A stretch of 64,000 nucleotides of DNA from Bradyrhizobium erythrophlei (GTDB lineage Bacteria; Pseudomonadota; Alphaproteobacteria; Rhizobiales; Xanthobacteraceae), in assembly GCF_900129425.1 (NCBI RefSeq), contig NZ_LT670817.1:7130001-7194000 (forward strand), given 5' to 3'. The notes beneath the pieces were generated by a model. It ran no database searches. It was not told the DNA's origin and saw only the letters and a program-made list of their open reading frames with translations. Of the stretch, positions 27,609 to 36,365 are shown one piece after another; the stretch's first letter is position 1, and each line of letters begins with the position of its first letter. The position numbers and the translations under genes were made by a program.

Positions 27609-29318
27609 ATGCCGTGGACAGAGCCGCCTGCAAACTCCAACGAGTTGCGACGTTGCATTCGCGATCTGGTCGCGCTCTCAGCGCTCCCGGCCGGATGGCA
27701 GAATTATGACATGCGCCAGATCGGCGGCAGCTTCGTCGCTGCACTGATGTCGATACTGGACGCCGATTTCGTTTTCATAGCACTTCCCGGCGAGGGCAAT
27801 CAGCTGATCAGCGAACTGGCCCGCAACAAGCTGACGCCCGAAAGCCTTAAACATGTGCGCATGATGCTGCAGCGGAAAAGCGCGCTGCTCGGCAGCGGAC
27901 AGGAATTTGTCTTTGGCCACGCATCCGGCGGCGGCCTGCACGTGGCGACCGCCCCAATCGGGTTCGGTGGCGATGCCACACTTGCCGCAGGCTGTTTTCG
28001 CGACACCTTTCCAACCAGAACGGAAAAGCTGCTGCTGAATACCGGGGCCAATCAGGTGGCGATCGCCTTTCGGCAGTGGCTGGGAGACGCCGAGAAACGA
28101 AGGTTCACGGCGATCGTGCAGCGGACAACCGATTTCATTGGCATCGCGTCCCTCAACGGTCAGATTCAATATATTAATCCGGCAGGTCTTGAGCTGGTGG
28201 GACTTGACGCCCTCGACCACGCCTTGCGGCTTCACGTGCTCGATTTCGTTTCGCCGCAGGACCGTACCACGGTTAAGCGCGAGATCTGGCCGCTGGTGCT
28301 TCGCACCGGGCGGTGGAAGGGAGAGTTCGAACTCAGGCATTTTGGATCTGGAATGCCAATCCCCTTCCTGGTCGATTGCTTCAGGATCGACGATCCGCGC
28401 ACCGGACAGCCGATGAACGTTTCAACCGTGAGCCGCGATCTCAGCGAACAGAAGAACTCGGAAGCCGCGTTGCGTAACTTGAACGAGAGCCTGGAACGCC
28501 GTGTTACAGATCGAACATTTGAATTGGCACACGCCAACGAAGGACTCGTCGCGGAGAGGCTTGAACGCTCGCAAGCCAATTTGCGCTTTCATAAATTGCA
28601 GAATGAACTGTCGCGGGCAGCCCGTCTCACGGCCGCCAGTCAGATGGCCGCCGCCCTTGCGCACGAAATAAGCCAACCGCTTACGGCGGTCGTCAATTCA
28701 GTCAATGCGGCCAAGCGGCTGCTTGCACGCGGGGGGCCGGCCAATTCCCTGACCGCGCAGGAAGTCACCGACGAGGCCGCCGGGCAGGCGTTGCGGGCCA
28801 GCGAAATCGTCCGCAGCCTCCGCCAATTGGTCAGCACGGGCGAGACGGAAAAGCGACCGGAGGCGCTTGCTTCGTTGATCGAGGAAGCCGGTGCCCTCGT
28901 ATTGAGTGGCATCGCTCCGCAGGAGGTCCATCTGGGGTTTGAACTCGATGACGGCGCCCGGATTGTACTGGTGAACCGCGTTCAGATCCAGCAAGTGATC
29001 ATCAACCTGATCCGCAATGCGTTTGAGGCGATGGCCGATCAAGAACCGCGGCGAGTCACCCTGTCGACCAAGGCTCTCGATGACGACATGATCGAGATCG
29101 CCATCGCCGATATTGGACCTGGAATTCCCGGCGCTATTGCCGGCCGGTTGTTTGAGCCATTCGTCTCGAGCAAACACGATGGCATGGGGTTGGGACTGTC
29201 GATGTCGCGTTCGATTATCGAGGCGCACCGCGGCCAATTGACGGCGGAGCCGAATCCCGGGGGTGGAACCATTTTTCGCTTTACCCTTCCGTCCGGCGGA
29301 GCGGCAAATGGCGACTGA
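27609..29318 (+). CDS. GAF-PAS sensor histidine kinase, FixL-like output
   Basis: A 569-residue kinase without membrane segments. Order: GAF-like domain (about 30-155), PAS domain (about 160-280, FIGIASLNGQIQYINPAGLE), coiled coil (about 285-335), then HisKA with H-box ALAHEISQPLTAVVNSV (His352), N-box INLIRNAFEAM, G1 IADIGPGIP, F-box LFEPFVSSK and G2 GMGLGLSMS. No heme-binding PAS histidine region typical of FixL is evident, so the signal is unknown. Its stop overlaps the start of the fixJ-like gene by 11 bases, making a cognate two-component pair. Ribosome binding site is poor. Confidence 0.88.
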   Translation: MPWTEPPANSNELRRCIRDLVALSALPAGWQNYDMRQIGGSFVAALMSILDADFVFIALPGEGNQLISELARNKLTPESLKHVRMMLQRKSALLGSGQEFVFGHASGGGLHVATAPIGFGGDATLAAGCFRDTFPTRTEKLLLNTGANQVAIAFRQWLGDAEKRRFTAIVQRTTDFIGIASLNGQIQYINPAGLELVGLDALDHALRLHVLDFVSPQDRTTVKREIWPLVLRTGRWKGEFELRHFGSGMPIPFLVDCFRIDDPRTGQPMNVSTVSRDLSEQKNSEAALRNLNESLERRVTDRTFELAHANEGLVAERLERSQANLRFHKLQNELSRAARLTAASQMAAALAHEISQPLTAVVNSVNAAKRLLARGGPANSLTAQEVTDEAAGQALRASEIVRSLRQLVSTGETEKRPEALASLIEEAGALVLSGIAPQEVHLGFELDDGARIVLVNRVQIQQVIINLIRNAFEAMADQEPRRVTLSTKALDDDMIEIAIADIGPGIPGAIAGRLFEPFVSSKHDGMGLGLSMSRSIIEAHRGQLTAEPNPGGGTIFRFTLPSGGAANGD

Positions 29319-29940
29319 ACGAACCGTCTACGTTCTGGATGACGACGACGCCGTGCTTCGGTCGCTGAAACGTTTGCTGAGTTCGGCGAACTTCGAGCCG
29401 GTCACGTTCGACCGTCCGGACGCGTTTCTGGCGGCAGCCAGGACGTTCAAGACCGGATGCGTCCTGCTGGATGTCTGCTTACCTGGCGTGAGCGGGCTGG
29501 ATGTCCAGACCCAACTGCTCCAGATGAGAAGCGACATCGCAGTCATTGTGGTGACCGGCCAGGGAGATGTTCAAACCGCTGTTCGCGCGATGAAGGCGGG
29601 CGCAAGCGATTTCCTGGAAAAACCATACAGCGATCATGCGCTGCTCGGATCGATCGAGGCGGCGTTCAGCAGAGAAACCCACTTCGATCGCGACCGCGAA
29701 ATCGGCGACGCCGTCCGGCGGATCGCAACCCTCAGTCCACGCGAGCGAGAAGTTCTTGACCAACTGGTGTCCGGCCGCCCCAACAAGTTGATCGCGTACC
29801 ATCTCGGGATCAGCGTGCGCACGGTCGAGGTCCACCGGGCGCGCATGATGGAGCGGCTTGGCGTGCGGCAGCTCGCCGAGGCTATCCGCGTCGGTGTGCT
29901 GGCGAGGCTGAACGTCTCCGCAGCCGGCGACAAACGATAG
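29308..29940 (+). CDS. FixJ family response regulator
   Basis: A 210-residue regulator: receiver domain with the acidic cluster (VYVLDDDDAVLRS), the phospho-acceptor Asp in VLLDVCLPG and Lys in LEKPYSDH, then a LuxR/FixJ-type helix-turn-helix (LSPREREVLDQLVSGRPNK, TVEVHRARMMERLG). The ATG at 29308 overlaps the kinase stop and follows GGAG. It is convergent with a FixK-type regulator gene and is the intact counterpart of the decayed copy at 12313-12677. In FixLJ-FixK cascades the response regulator activates fixK; the paired TACGTA motif before that gene is a candidate target. Confidence 0.92.
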   Translation: MATERTVYVLDDDDAVLRSLKRLLSSANFEPVTFDRPDAFLAAARTFKTGCVLLDVCLPGVSGLDVQTQLLQMRSDIAVIVVTGQGDVQTAVRAMKAGASDFLEKPYSDHALLGSIEAAFSRETHFDRDREIGDAVRRIATLSPREREVLDQLVSGRPNKLIAYHLGISVRTVEVHRARMMERLGVRQLAEAIRVGVLARLNVSAAGDKR

Positions 29941-29975
29941 AGCCGCAACAGAGGCTCGATCCCGCCACGATCGGC

Positions 29976-30659
29976 TCATGCCACCATTGCGGGTTCGGCG
30001 AAACGGTCTTCCAAGGCGCCCCGGTTCAAAATCTTGACCGTTCGCTTGCCTGCCAAGGCAATAACGCCGCGATGCTGCAAATCGGTAATGGACCGGCACA
30101 CGGTCTCGACCGAGACGGCCAGATAATCGGCGATGTCATAGCGGGACACCGGCAGTTCCACTTGCCCCCTCTTTTCGGACCCGCGTCCATCGAGCGAAAG
30201 CAGAAAAGAGCCAACCTTCTCGAGCGCGGTGATGCCGCCGAGGATCTGGAGCTGATCCTGGGAACGCGTGAGAGACTGAAACGCCACCTCGCGGAGCTCG
30301 CGCGCGAACAGCGGGTCGCGTTCTGCCAACTGTTCGACCCGTGTGCCGGGATAGCTTGCAAGCACGGTCTCCTCGACTACCGCTTCGATCGTCCCGTCCC
30401 TCTTGCTGTCGGAGACGAAGAAGTCCTGCGGCAGCATCAGATCGACGATCTGTCGCCGGCCGTCGGAACGGATTGTGCAGCGCCGGACCGCGCCAACAAT
30501 AACACAATACCAGTGGCCCGCAGGCCCCGGGCTATTGGGAATTTCCTGACCGCGATGGCAGTGCATAATCGCAGCAACTGGATCGAGGCGCTTCAGCCCA
30601 TGGGGCTGCGCCGAAAGTATCCGCCGATAGTAATCTGCTGCATGGCTTCTCGCTTTCAT
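29976..30659 (-). CDS. Crp/Fnr family regulator, FixK-type (copy 2)
   Basis: A 227-residue regulator very similar to that at 12721-13443: same effector domain (GAVRRCTIRSDGRRQIVDLM), dimer helix and recognition helix SVETVCRSITDL. No iron-sulphur Cys cluster. The ETVCR motif keeps the Glu and Arg used by FNR proteins to read TTGA half-sites. The start at 30659 follows AAGGATG. It is one residue shorter in the DFFF/DFFV loop than copy 1 and lacks its C-terminal tail. It is the best candidate, with copy 1, for binding the TTGA-N6-TCAA boxes of the island. Confidence 0.9.
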   Translation of the reverse strand: MKARSHAADYYRRILSAQPHGLKRLDPVAAIMHCHRGQEIPNSPGPAGHWYCVIVGAVRRCTIRSDGRRQIVDLMLPQDFFVSDSKRDGTIEAVVEETVLASYPGTRVEQLAERDPLFARELREVAFQSLTRSQDQLQILGGITALEKVGSFLLSLDGRGSEKRGQVELPVSRYDIADYLAVSVETVCRSITDLQHRGVIALAGKRTVKILNRGALEDRFAEPAMVA

Positions 30660-30763
30660 GACCGCATCCTTTTGTCTCGAGAATTACCTCAGGTGCAGAG
30701 GAAGGCACCGTTGCTCGGGACGGACCGTCGCCCATCGCTGACGATCAGGCAATTTGGCGAATC

Positions 30764-30784
30764 TGCGTACCGTAAAACTACGTA
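30764..30784. promoter_or_regulatory. Paired TGCGTA/TACGTA motif upstream of FixK-type copy 2
   Basis: TGCGTA at 30764-30769 and TACGTA at 30779-30784, starts 15 bases apart, about 105-125 bases before the start at 30659. Position and spacing match the pair before copy 1. A weak FixK-like TTGATTGCAATCGA lies at 30850-30863. The rest of 30660-31080 holds no supported gene. Confidence 0.5.
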
Positions 30785-31008
30785 ACCCGGCCGCGGGAAC
30801 AGGGCCGCGGACAACAAACACTCGCGGGCGAACGTTGCAATGCTCGAAATTGATTGCAATCGACGGCGTCACCGCATGGGGCGCCTATTGGCATGTCGAC
30901 CGCCAATCTCGCGCGCGGTAAAAACATGCCTTGCTGGGCGGGCGCCGGCGCATAACAGAGTTGCAAAAGGACCGCGGTCGGCGCGACGATTCAAAAAGCT
31001 TCCTCGAA

Positions 31009-31022
31009 TTGACAATGGTCAG
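31009..31022. promoter_or_regulatory. FNR/FixK-type box, one mismatch
   Basis: TTGACAATGGTCAG, centred about 65 bases before the PRC-barrel start at 31081. Confidence 0.5.
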
Positions 31023-31080
31023 TGCTGGCTCGGGGTCTGGGGATTACCCCCTGACCATGCTTAAACCTCAGGAGAGAACC

Positions 31081-31563
31081 ATGGCTGCCTTCACTGGATT
31101 CCGAACGTCTCTGAAATCCGGCATTGATGCTTCGGCTTTACCGGGTCCATCCCGCGTCGCTCCTGCGGCACGACCGCGTTCTTCGGGCTGGATGATCTGG
31201 ACCGCGCTCGCGGTCACCCTTGCCGCAGGCCCCGCGCTGCCGCAAGCCGGGGTGCAGCTCGTCAAGGTGGATCTTTCGGTCGTCGCGAAAGGCTATCGGA
31301 TGAGCAAGCTGATCGGCAGCAGCGTCATCAACGACAAGAACGAGAAGATCGGGACTGTCGATGATGTGATCGCGGACAAGGACAAGAAGCAGCTGAGTTT
31401 CGCAGTGTTGCAGGTCGGCGGCTTCCTCGGCGTGGGCGGGCATCTTGTGGCAGTGCCGTATGAAAGCTTAGTCATTGACGATACCGGCCAGAAGATCACC
31501 CTTCCCGGCGCGTCGAAGGACGAACTGAAGAAGTTGTCTCAATTCAACTATCCGGCGTCGTGA
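31081..31563 (+). CDS. PRC-barrel domain protein with N-terminal membrane segment
   Basis: A 160-residue protein. After about 35 polar residues comes one hydrophobic segment (WMIWTALAVTLAAGPALP), then a PRC-barrel: VINDKNEKIGTVDDVIADKD, LSFAVLQVGG, HLVAVPYESLVI and ITLPGASKDEL. It is a paralogue of the exported protein at 14456-14845, about 40 percent alike by eye in the barrel, but with a longer, non-classical leader. AGGAGA lies 7 bases before the ATG. The next gene starts 24 bases after its stop, so the two are probably one transcript. Confidence 0.82.
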   Translation: MAAFTGFRTSLKSGIDASALPGPSRVAPAARPRSSGWMIWTALAVTLAAGPALPQAGVQLVKVDLSVVAKGYRMSKLIGSSVINDKNEKIGTVDDVIADKDKKQLSFAVLQVGGFLGVGGHLVAVPYESLVIDDTGQKITLPGASKDELKKLSQFNYPAS

Positions 31564-31586
31564 AGCCGCTACCTGGGGAAACCCAG

Positions 31587-32240
31587 ATGCTCGGGTCGTC
31601 AGAAGATATCCTTGATCGGATGCGCACGCGCGAGGTGACGGGCGTCTTCCATTCGCGGAAGGCGCTCATCGACGCCGCAGAGGAGCTGCTTGTTGCGGGA
31701 ATCGACCGCGCGGATATCGACGTCAGTGCCTCGGTCGACGAGCTGGACCGGCGCTTGAATTACCAGTCAATTCCTGCGGCGGATCTCGCCGATATGCCCA
31801 TCACCCCTCGGCAATCCTTCATGGGCATCGACGACGTGCTAAGCGCCGAGGCCGTCGCTGGCAGCATCGCCGGATGCATCGCTGCTATAGCCGTTGCAGC
31901 CATCCTTGTCGCGCGCGGCACAGAGCCTCTCTACGTCGGCATCTTTTCGATACTGAGCGGGCTTACCGTAGGCGGCATAGCGGTGACCCGAGTACGTCGG
32001 CGGCTATATCGAGAGCGCACGCTCGGATTGGAAAAGCAGTCTGAATGGCAGGGCTTGCTTATCTGGGTGCGAGTCCGATCGCCGGAGAAAGAAGCCGAAG
32101 CCCAGGAAATTCTGGCGCGGCATGGCGCCGAAGCCGTCCACGTTCACGAAATCGAACTGGCGAAAACGCCGAAGGATCTTCCGCTCCATTCGCTGCGAGT
32201 CGATCCCTGGCTGGGTGACGAACCACTTGGAAGGCCATAG
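31587..32240 (+). CDS. Two-helix membrane protein of unknown function
   Basis: A 217-residue protein. The N-terminal 80 residues look like a small alpha/beta domain (TGVFHSRKALIDAAEELLVAG, IDRADIDVSAS). Two closely spaced membrane helices follow at about 100-145 (IAGCIAAIAVAAILV; IFSILSGLTVGGIAV), and the C-terminus is a second small domain (GLLIWVRVRSPEKEAEAQEI, AEAVHVHEIE) that resembles the first. This resembles proteins that place a glycine zipper between two DUF1269/YflT-like halves. An ATG at 31587 after GGGGAAA is preferred over the GTG at 31560. Likely co-transcribed with the PRC-barrel gene. Confidence 0.7.
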   Translation: MLGSSEDILDRMRTREVTGVFHSRKALIDAAEELLVAGIDRADIDVSASVDELDRRLNYQSIPAADLADMPITPRQSFMGIDDVLSAEAVAGSIAGCIAAIAVAAILVARGTEPLYVGIFSILSGLTVGGIAVTRVRRRLYRERTLGLEKQSEWQGLLIWVRVRSPEKEAEAQEILARHGAEAVHVHEIELAKTPKDLPLHSLRVDPWLGDEPLGRP

Positions 32241-32362
32241 CCCCGCTCACGCTGATCCGAGGTTGCCGGCCGGCGGCCTTGATCGGAGGACTCGTCGACG
32301 TTCCCAGCAACCGTTGTCATGGCGAAGCCCTCCCCCCGCGAACGATAAACCTGGAGCAGAAG

Positions 32363-32376
32363 TTGATGGTCGTCAT
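32363..32376. promoter_or_regulatory. FNR/FixK-type box, one mismatch
   Basis: TTGATGGTCGTCAT, centred about 99 bases before the BON-domain start at 32469, which heads the chaperone cluster. Confidence 0.5.
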
Positions 32377-32468
32377 GGCTGCGCCGGTCACCTCAAATAA
32401 ATTGCCTGCGATCGGCGGCGTGATCAGCCGAGCCGAGTAATCCCCTTAGTACAGACGAGGAGCCAGTC

Positions 32469-33122
32469 ATGAAATCCGACAGTGAAATCGAACGCGATGT
32501 CCGGGATGAGCTGAAATGGGATCCCGATCTTGACGCCGACGACATTGCGGTCTCGGTCAAAAACGGCGTTGTTACGCTGGCGGGCTTCACCCGTAGTTAC
32601 ACCGACAGACTTGAAGCCGAGGCCGCGGCGAAGCGGGTCGCGGGAGTCCACGCGGTCGCGAATGATATCGAGGTCCGGCTGCCGGCGATCGATCAGCGTC
32701 CCGATCCGGATATTGCGCGAGACGCGGTTGCGGCCCTGAAGGCGGAATTGCCGATTTCGTATGACCGGATCAAGCTCGTCGTCAAGGACGGCTGGATCAC
32801 TCTGGAAGGCGCGATGGAGTGGCAATATCAGAAAACCACCGCTGAAACCGCGGTGCGAAAAGTGAAGGGCGTCAAGGGTGTCACCAACGTCATTACGGTG
32901 AAGCCGAAGGTGGAACCCTCGGAGCTCAAGCGCAAGATCCAGGACGCATTCAAGCGAAATGCCGAGGTGGATGCCGATCGGATCACCGTCGAAGCGAACG
33001 GCAGCGTGGTGACGCTGAAAGGCACCGTTCGCTCCTGGATCGAGCGCCAGGAAGCCGAGCGCATCGCCTGGTCGGCGCCCGGCATCACCAACGTCGAAGA
33101 CCGAATCGTGGTCAGTCCGTAA
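32469..33122 (+). CDS. Three-BON-domain protein
   Basis: A 217-residue cytoplasmic protein made of three BON domains: (1) DDIAVSVKNGVVTLAGF with VAGVHAVANDIEV, (2) DRIKLVVKDGWITLEGAM with VKGVKGVTNVITV, (3) DRITVEANGSVVTLKGTV with APGITNVEDRIVV. BON domains bind membranes or hydrophobic ligands and occur in OsmY and related stress proteins. There is no signal peptide, unlike OsmY. GAGGAG precedes the ATG. It is 65 bases before hsp20 and probably the first gene of the hsp20-dnaK-grpE-cbpA-cbpM run. Confidence 0.88.
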   Translation: MKSDSEIERDVRDELKWDPDLDADDIAVSVKNGVVTLAGFTRSYTDRLEAEAAAKRVAGVHAVANDIEVRLPAIDQRPDPDIARDAVAALKAELPISYDRIKLVVKDGWITLEGAMEWQYQKTTAETAVRKVKGVKGVTNVITVKPKVEPSELKRKIQDAFKRNAEVDADRITVEANGSVVTLKGTVRSWIERQEAERIAWSAPGITNVEDRIVVSP

Positions 33123-33187
33123 CAGCGCCGTTTCAGCCGATACGACGCAACATTCAGCAAATCAACCAGGGCAACAAGGAGGTTCCC

Positions 33188-33676
33188 ATGAGGCTAACGT
33201 CACTGGTTCCATTTCGTGATGGCGGCGCGTTGACACGACCTGATTTCGGATTGTTCGGTCTGCATCGCGAGATCGATCGGCTGTTTAGCGAATTCGCGCA
33301 GGCGGTAGGCCCGAGCGCGAAGATTATCCCCAACATCGAAATCTCGGAAACCGACAAGGCAATCGAGATCAGCGCGGAGATGCCGGGCCTCGAGCGCAAG
33401 GACGTCGAGATTTCGATTGACGATGACACCCTCACCATTCGCGGCGAGAAGAAGATCGAGGAAAACCAGAAAGACAAGAACGTTCAGCTCAGCGAGCGCA
33501 GCTACGGCGTATTCCTGCGTGTGCTGCAACTGCCTCCCGGCATCGATCCGTCGAGCGTTCAAGCCACCATGTCGAACGGCGTCCTGAAGATCGCGATTCC
33601 GAAGCCGGCCAGATCCGAGCCGAAGAAAATCGAGGTTAAGGAAGAGGCCAAGCAAGAGAATAAGGCCGCCGCTTGA
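33188..33676 (+). CDS. Hsp20 family small heat-shock protein
   Basis: A 162-residue class-A-like sHsp. N-terminal arm contains FGLFGLHREIDRLFSEFAQA; the alpha-crystallin domain runs about 45-140 (IPNIEISETDKAIEISAEMPG, GVFLRVLQLPPGIDP, GVLKIAIPKP), and a Lys/Glu/Ala-rich tail follows. It lacks an exact I-x-I. It holds unfolding proteins for DnaK, whose gene follows. AAGGAGG precedes the ATG. The stop codon is inside a hairpin (33668-33689). Confidence 0.92.
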   Translation: MRLTSLVPFRDGGALTRPDFGLFGLHREIDRLFSEFAQAVGPSAKIIPNIEISETDKAIEISAEMPGLERKDVEISIDDDTLTIRGEKKIEENQKDKNVQLSERSYGVFLRVLQLPPGIDPSSVQATMSNGVLKIAIPKPARSEPKKIEVKEEAKQENKAAA

Positions 33677-33740
33677 GTCCCCAAGCGGCCGCGGGACGCG
33701 CTGGCCGTCTTTCCTCCCGACGCACCTGGCGCGTCCCGCG
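33668..33740 (+). other. Two RNA hairpins between hsp20 and dnaK
   Basis: A first stem GCCGCTTG/CAAGCGGC (33668-33675 with 33682-33689) contains the hsp20 stop codon. A second, CGCGGGACGCG (33690-33700) with CGCGTCCCGCG (33730-33740), is a perfect 11-bp stem around a 29-base loop. No T-run follows. They may be processing or attenuation structures that set hsp20:dnaK ratio. The dnaK start is 68 bases further. Confidence 0.5.
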
Positions 33741-33807
33741 TATTAATCGAACAAAGTCTGAAACGGCGAAAGCGTTTACACGCATCTTTTGAACAAGGAG
33801 CATGATC

Positions 33808-35736
33808 ATGGCGAAGGCAATTGGCATCGATCTCGGAACCACCAACTCTTGCGTTGCCGTGATGGAAGGAAACAAGGCCAGGGTGATCGAAAATGCCGAG
33901 GGCGGCCGCACCACGCCGTCGATGGTCGCCTTCACCGACGACGGCCAGGTCCTGGTCGGCCAGCCGGCCAAGCGCCAGAGCATTACCAATCCGGAAAACA
34001 CGGTCTACGCCATCAAGCGGCTGATCGGCCGACGCTATGACGACCCGATCACCGCGAAAGACAAGGCGATGGTGCCCTACCATATCGCGCCCGGCGACAA
34101 TGGCGACGCCTGGGTCGAGGTCAGGGGCAAGAAATACTCACCGAGCCAGATCAGCGCCTTCATTCTCACCAAGATGAAGGAAACCGCGGAAGCCAATCTC
34201 GGCAGCGCCGTCACGCAGGCGGTGATCACCGTGCCGGCCTATTTCAACGATGCCCAGCGCCAGGCCACCAAGGACGCCGGCCGGATTGCCGGTCTTGACG
34301 TGATGCGGATCATCAACGAACCGACCGCGGCAGCACTGGCTTACGGGTTGGACAAGAAGGGAAGCGGCAAGATCGCCGTCTATGACCTCGGCGGAGGCAC
34401 CTTCGACATTTCGATTCTCGAGGTCGGCGACGGCGTGTTCGAGGTCAAATCAACCAATGGCGATACCTTCCTCGGCGGTGAGGATTTCGACAACCGGATC
34501 ATGGACTATCTGGCTGAGGAATTCCGCAAGGAGAATGGCATCGACCTGCGCAAGGATCGCCTCGCGCTGCAGCGGCTCAAGGATGCCGCCGAAAAGGCCA
34601 AGATCGAACTCTCGAGCGCCACCCAGACCGAGGTCAATCTGCCATTCATCACGGCGGATCAGAACGGGCCGAAGCATCTTGCCATCAAGCTGTCACGGGC
34701 AAAGCTGGAGGCCCTGGTCGACGATCTGATTCAGCGCACCATCGAGCCGTGCAAGGCGGCGTTGAAGGACGCCGGTCTGCAAGCTTCCGACATCAACGAG
34801 GTCGTGCTGGTCGGCGGCCAAACCCGGATGCCGAAAGTCCAGGAAACCGTGCAGAAACTGTTTGGGCGGGAGCCGCACAAGGGTGTCAATCCGGACGAAG
34901 TGGTCGCAATCGGTGCGGCGATCCAGGCCGGCGTGCTGCAGGGCGATGTCAAGGACGTTCTCTTGCTCGACGTGACGCCGCTGTCGCTCGGAATCGAAAC
35001 GCTTGGCGGCGTCATGACCAAGCTGATCGATCGCAACACCACCATACCGACCAAGCGCAGCCAGGTTTTCTCGACGGCCGAGGACAATCAGACGGCAGTC
35101 ACCATCCGCGTCTTCCAGGGTGAGCGCGAGATGGCGGCCGACAACAAGCTGCTCGCCCAGTTCGATCTGGTCGGGATTCCGCCGGCGCCGCGAGGCGTCC
35201 CGCAAATCGAGGTCACCTTCGATATCGACGCCAACGGCATCGTCAACGTCTCAGCCAAGGACAAGACGAGCGGCAAGGAGCAGAGCATCCGGATCCAGGC
35301 GTCCGGCGGCCTGAGCGAGGCCGATATCCAGAAGATGGTCAGGGAAGCCGAAGCGCATGCCGAAGAAGACAAGCGCCGCAAGGAACTGGTCGAGGCGCGC
35401 AACCAGGCCGACGCGGCGATCTATAGCACCGAGAGGGCCCTGAAAGAGGCGGAGAACAAGATCCCCGCCGACCTGAAGAGGCAGGTCGAACAGGCGGTCG
35501 CCGACGCCAAGCAAAATCTGACGTCGGAAAATGTGCAATCGATCCGCCAGGCGACGGAACGTCTGCAGCAGGCCGCTTCTAAAATCGCCGAAGCGCTCAA
35601 TCGCGCGGCCTCGCAAGCCGCCAATGACGCCGGCGGGCAAGCCAAACCGTCCGGTGACGGAAGCGGCGCTTCCGACGACAACGTCGTCGATGCCGAATTC
35701 GAGGAAGTCGATCCTCCCGGCCGCAAGGCGTCCTGA
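33808..35736 (+). CDS. dnaK: Chaperone DnaK (Hsp70)
   Basis: A 642-residue Hsp70 with the three signatures IGIDLGTTNSCVAVME, IYDLGGGTFDIS-like VYDLGGGTFDISILEV, and VVLVGGQTRMPKVQ. The substrate-binding domain and helical lid are complete, and the C-terminal tail is Gly/Ser/Asp-rich with EFEEVDPP in place of the common EEV end. The ATG at 33808 is chosen because AGGAG is 7 bases upstream; an ATG at 33802 is too close. With GrpE, CbpA and CbpM next door, but no hrcA or canonical dnaJ, this looks like an accessory DnaK system. Confidence 0.97.
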   Translation: MAKAIGIDLGTTNSCVAVMEGNKARVIENAEGGRTTPSMVAFTDDGQVLVGQPAKRQSITNPENTVYAIKRLIGRRYDDPITAKDKAMVPYHIAPGDNGDAWVEVRGKKYSPSQISAFILTKMKETAEANLGSAVTQAVITVPAYFNDAQRQATKDAGRIAGLDVMRIINEPTAAALAYGLDKKGSGKIAVYDLGGGTFDISILEVGDGVFEVKSTNGDTFLGGEDFDNRIMDYLAEEFRKENGIDLRKDRLALQRLKDAAEKAKIELSSATQTEVNLPFITADQNGPKHLAIKLSRAKLEALVDDLIQRTIEPCKAALKDAGLQASDINEVVLVGGQTRMPKVQETVQKLFGREPHKGVNPDEVVAIGAAIQAGVLQGDVKDVLLLDVTPLSLGIETLGGVMTKLIDRNTTIPTKRSQVFSTAEDNQTAVTIRVFQGEREMAADNKLLAQFDLVGIPPAPRGVPQIEVTFDIDANGIVNVSAKDKTSGKEQSIRIQASGGLSEADIQKMVREAEAHAEEDKRRKELVEARNQADAAIYSTERALKEAENKIPADLKRQVEQAVADAKQNLTSENVQSIRQATERLQQAASKIAEALNRAASQAANDAGGQAKPSGDGSGASDDNVVDAEFEEVDPPGRKAS

Positions 35737-35786
35737 AACATTGAGGCTTCACGCTGACGCGTCGAGTATGAGATCGGGAGCATGAC

Positions 35787-36320
35787 ATGGCGGAAAACAC
35801 CATGGACAACGATGTCGACCCGTCAGCTACGGGCAACGGCAATAATAACGATCCGGCATCCGAAATCGCTGCTTTGCGTGAGCGGTTGATGCGGGCGCTG
35901 GCCGAGACCGAGAATACCAGGCGTCAGGGTGAACGGCGCGCGCAGGACGCCCAGCAATACGCGATCACGAACTTTGCCCGCGAATTGCTTCAGGTTGTCG
36001 ACAATCTGCGCCGTGCCCTCGGCGCCGCCGAGGGGGACGCTGGAAAGGGAGACGGATTGATCGAGGGCGTGGCCGCCACCGATCGCGTTCTGACACAGAT
36101 TCTTAATCGATTCGGCGTCAAGGAAGTCAGCGCCCTCAACCAGCCTTTCGATCCCGGCAAGCACGAAGCGGTGATGGAGACGGATCAGACCGAACAACCA
36201 CCCGGCAGCGTGGTCCAGGTTTTGGAAAATGGCTACACGCTTCACGATCGTCTGTTGCGGCCGGCGCGTGTCGTAGTGGCCAGGTCGTCGCAGCCATCAT
36301 CGCAGCCGGCAGAACAATGA
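35787..36320 (+). CDS. grpE: Nucleotide exchange factor GrpE
   Basis: A 177-residue GrpE: acidic N-terminus, long coiled coil (about 20-75, RLMRALAETENTRRQGERR), then the beta-wing head with FDPGKHEAVMETD and VVQVLENGYTLHDRLLRPARVVVA, the signature block. It releases ADP from DnaK. GGGAG lies 8 bases before the ATG. It sits 50 bases after dnaK, in the same operon. Confidence 0.95.
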   Translation: MAENTMDNDVDPSATGNGNNNDPASEIAALRERLMRALAETENTRRQGERRAQDAQQYAITNFARELLQVVDNLRRALGAAEGDAGKGDGLIEGVAATDRVLTQILNRFGVKEVSALNQPFDPGKHEAVMETDQTEQPPGSVVQVLENGYTLHDRLLRPARVVVARSSQPSSQPAEQ

Positions 36321-36365
36321 CGCCACATTCGCTCGGCTTTGCCGGCGTGCAGACAGGAGTGGGCA

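Noticed and set aside
30850..30863. TTGATTGCAATCGA as a FixK-type box
   Set aside because: Partial match only, more than 200 bases from the nearest plus-strand start, and a better candidate lies at 31009.
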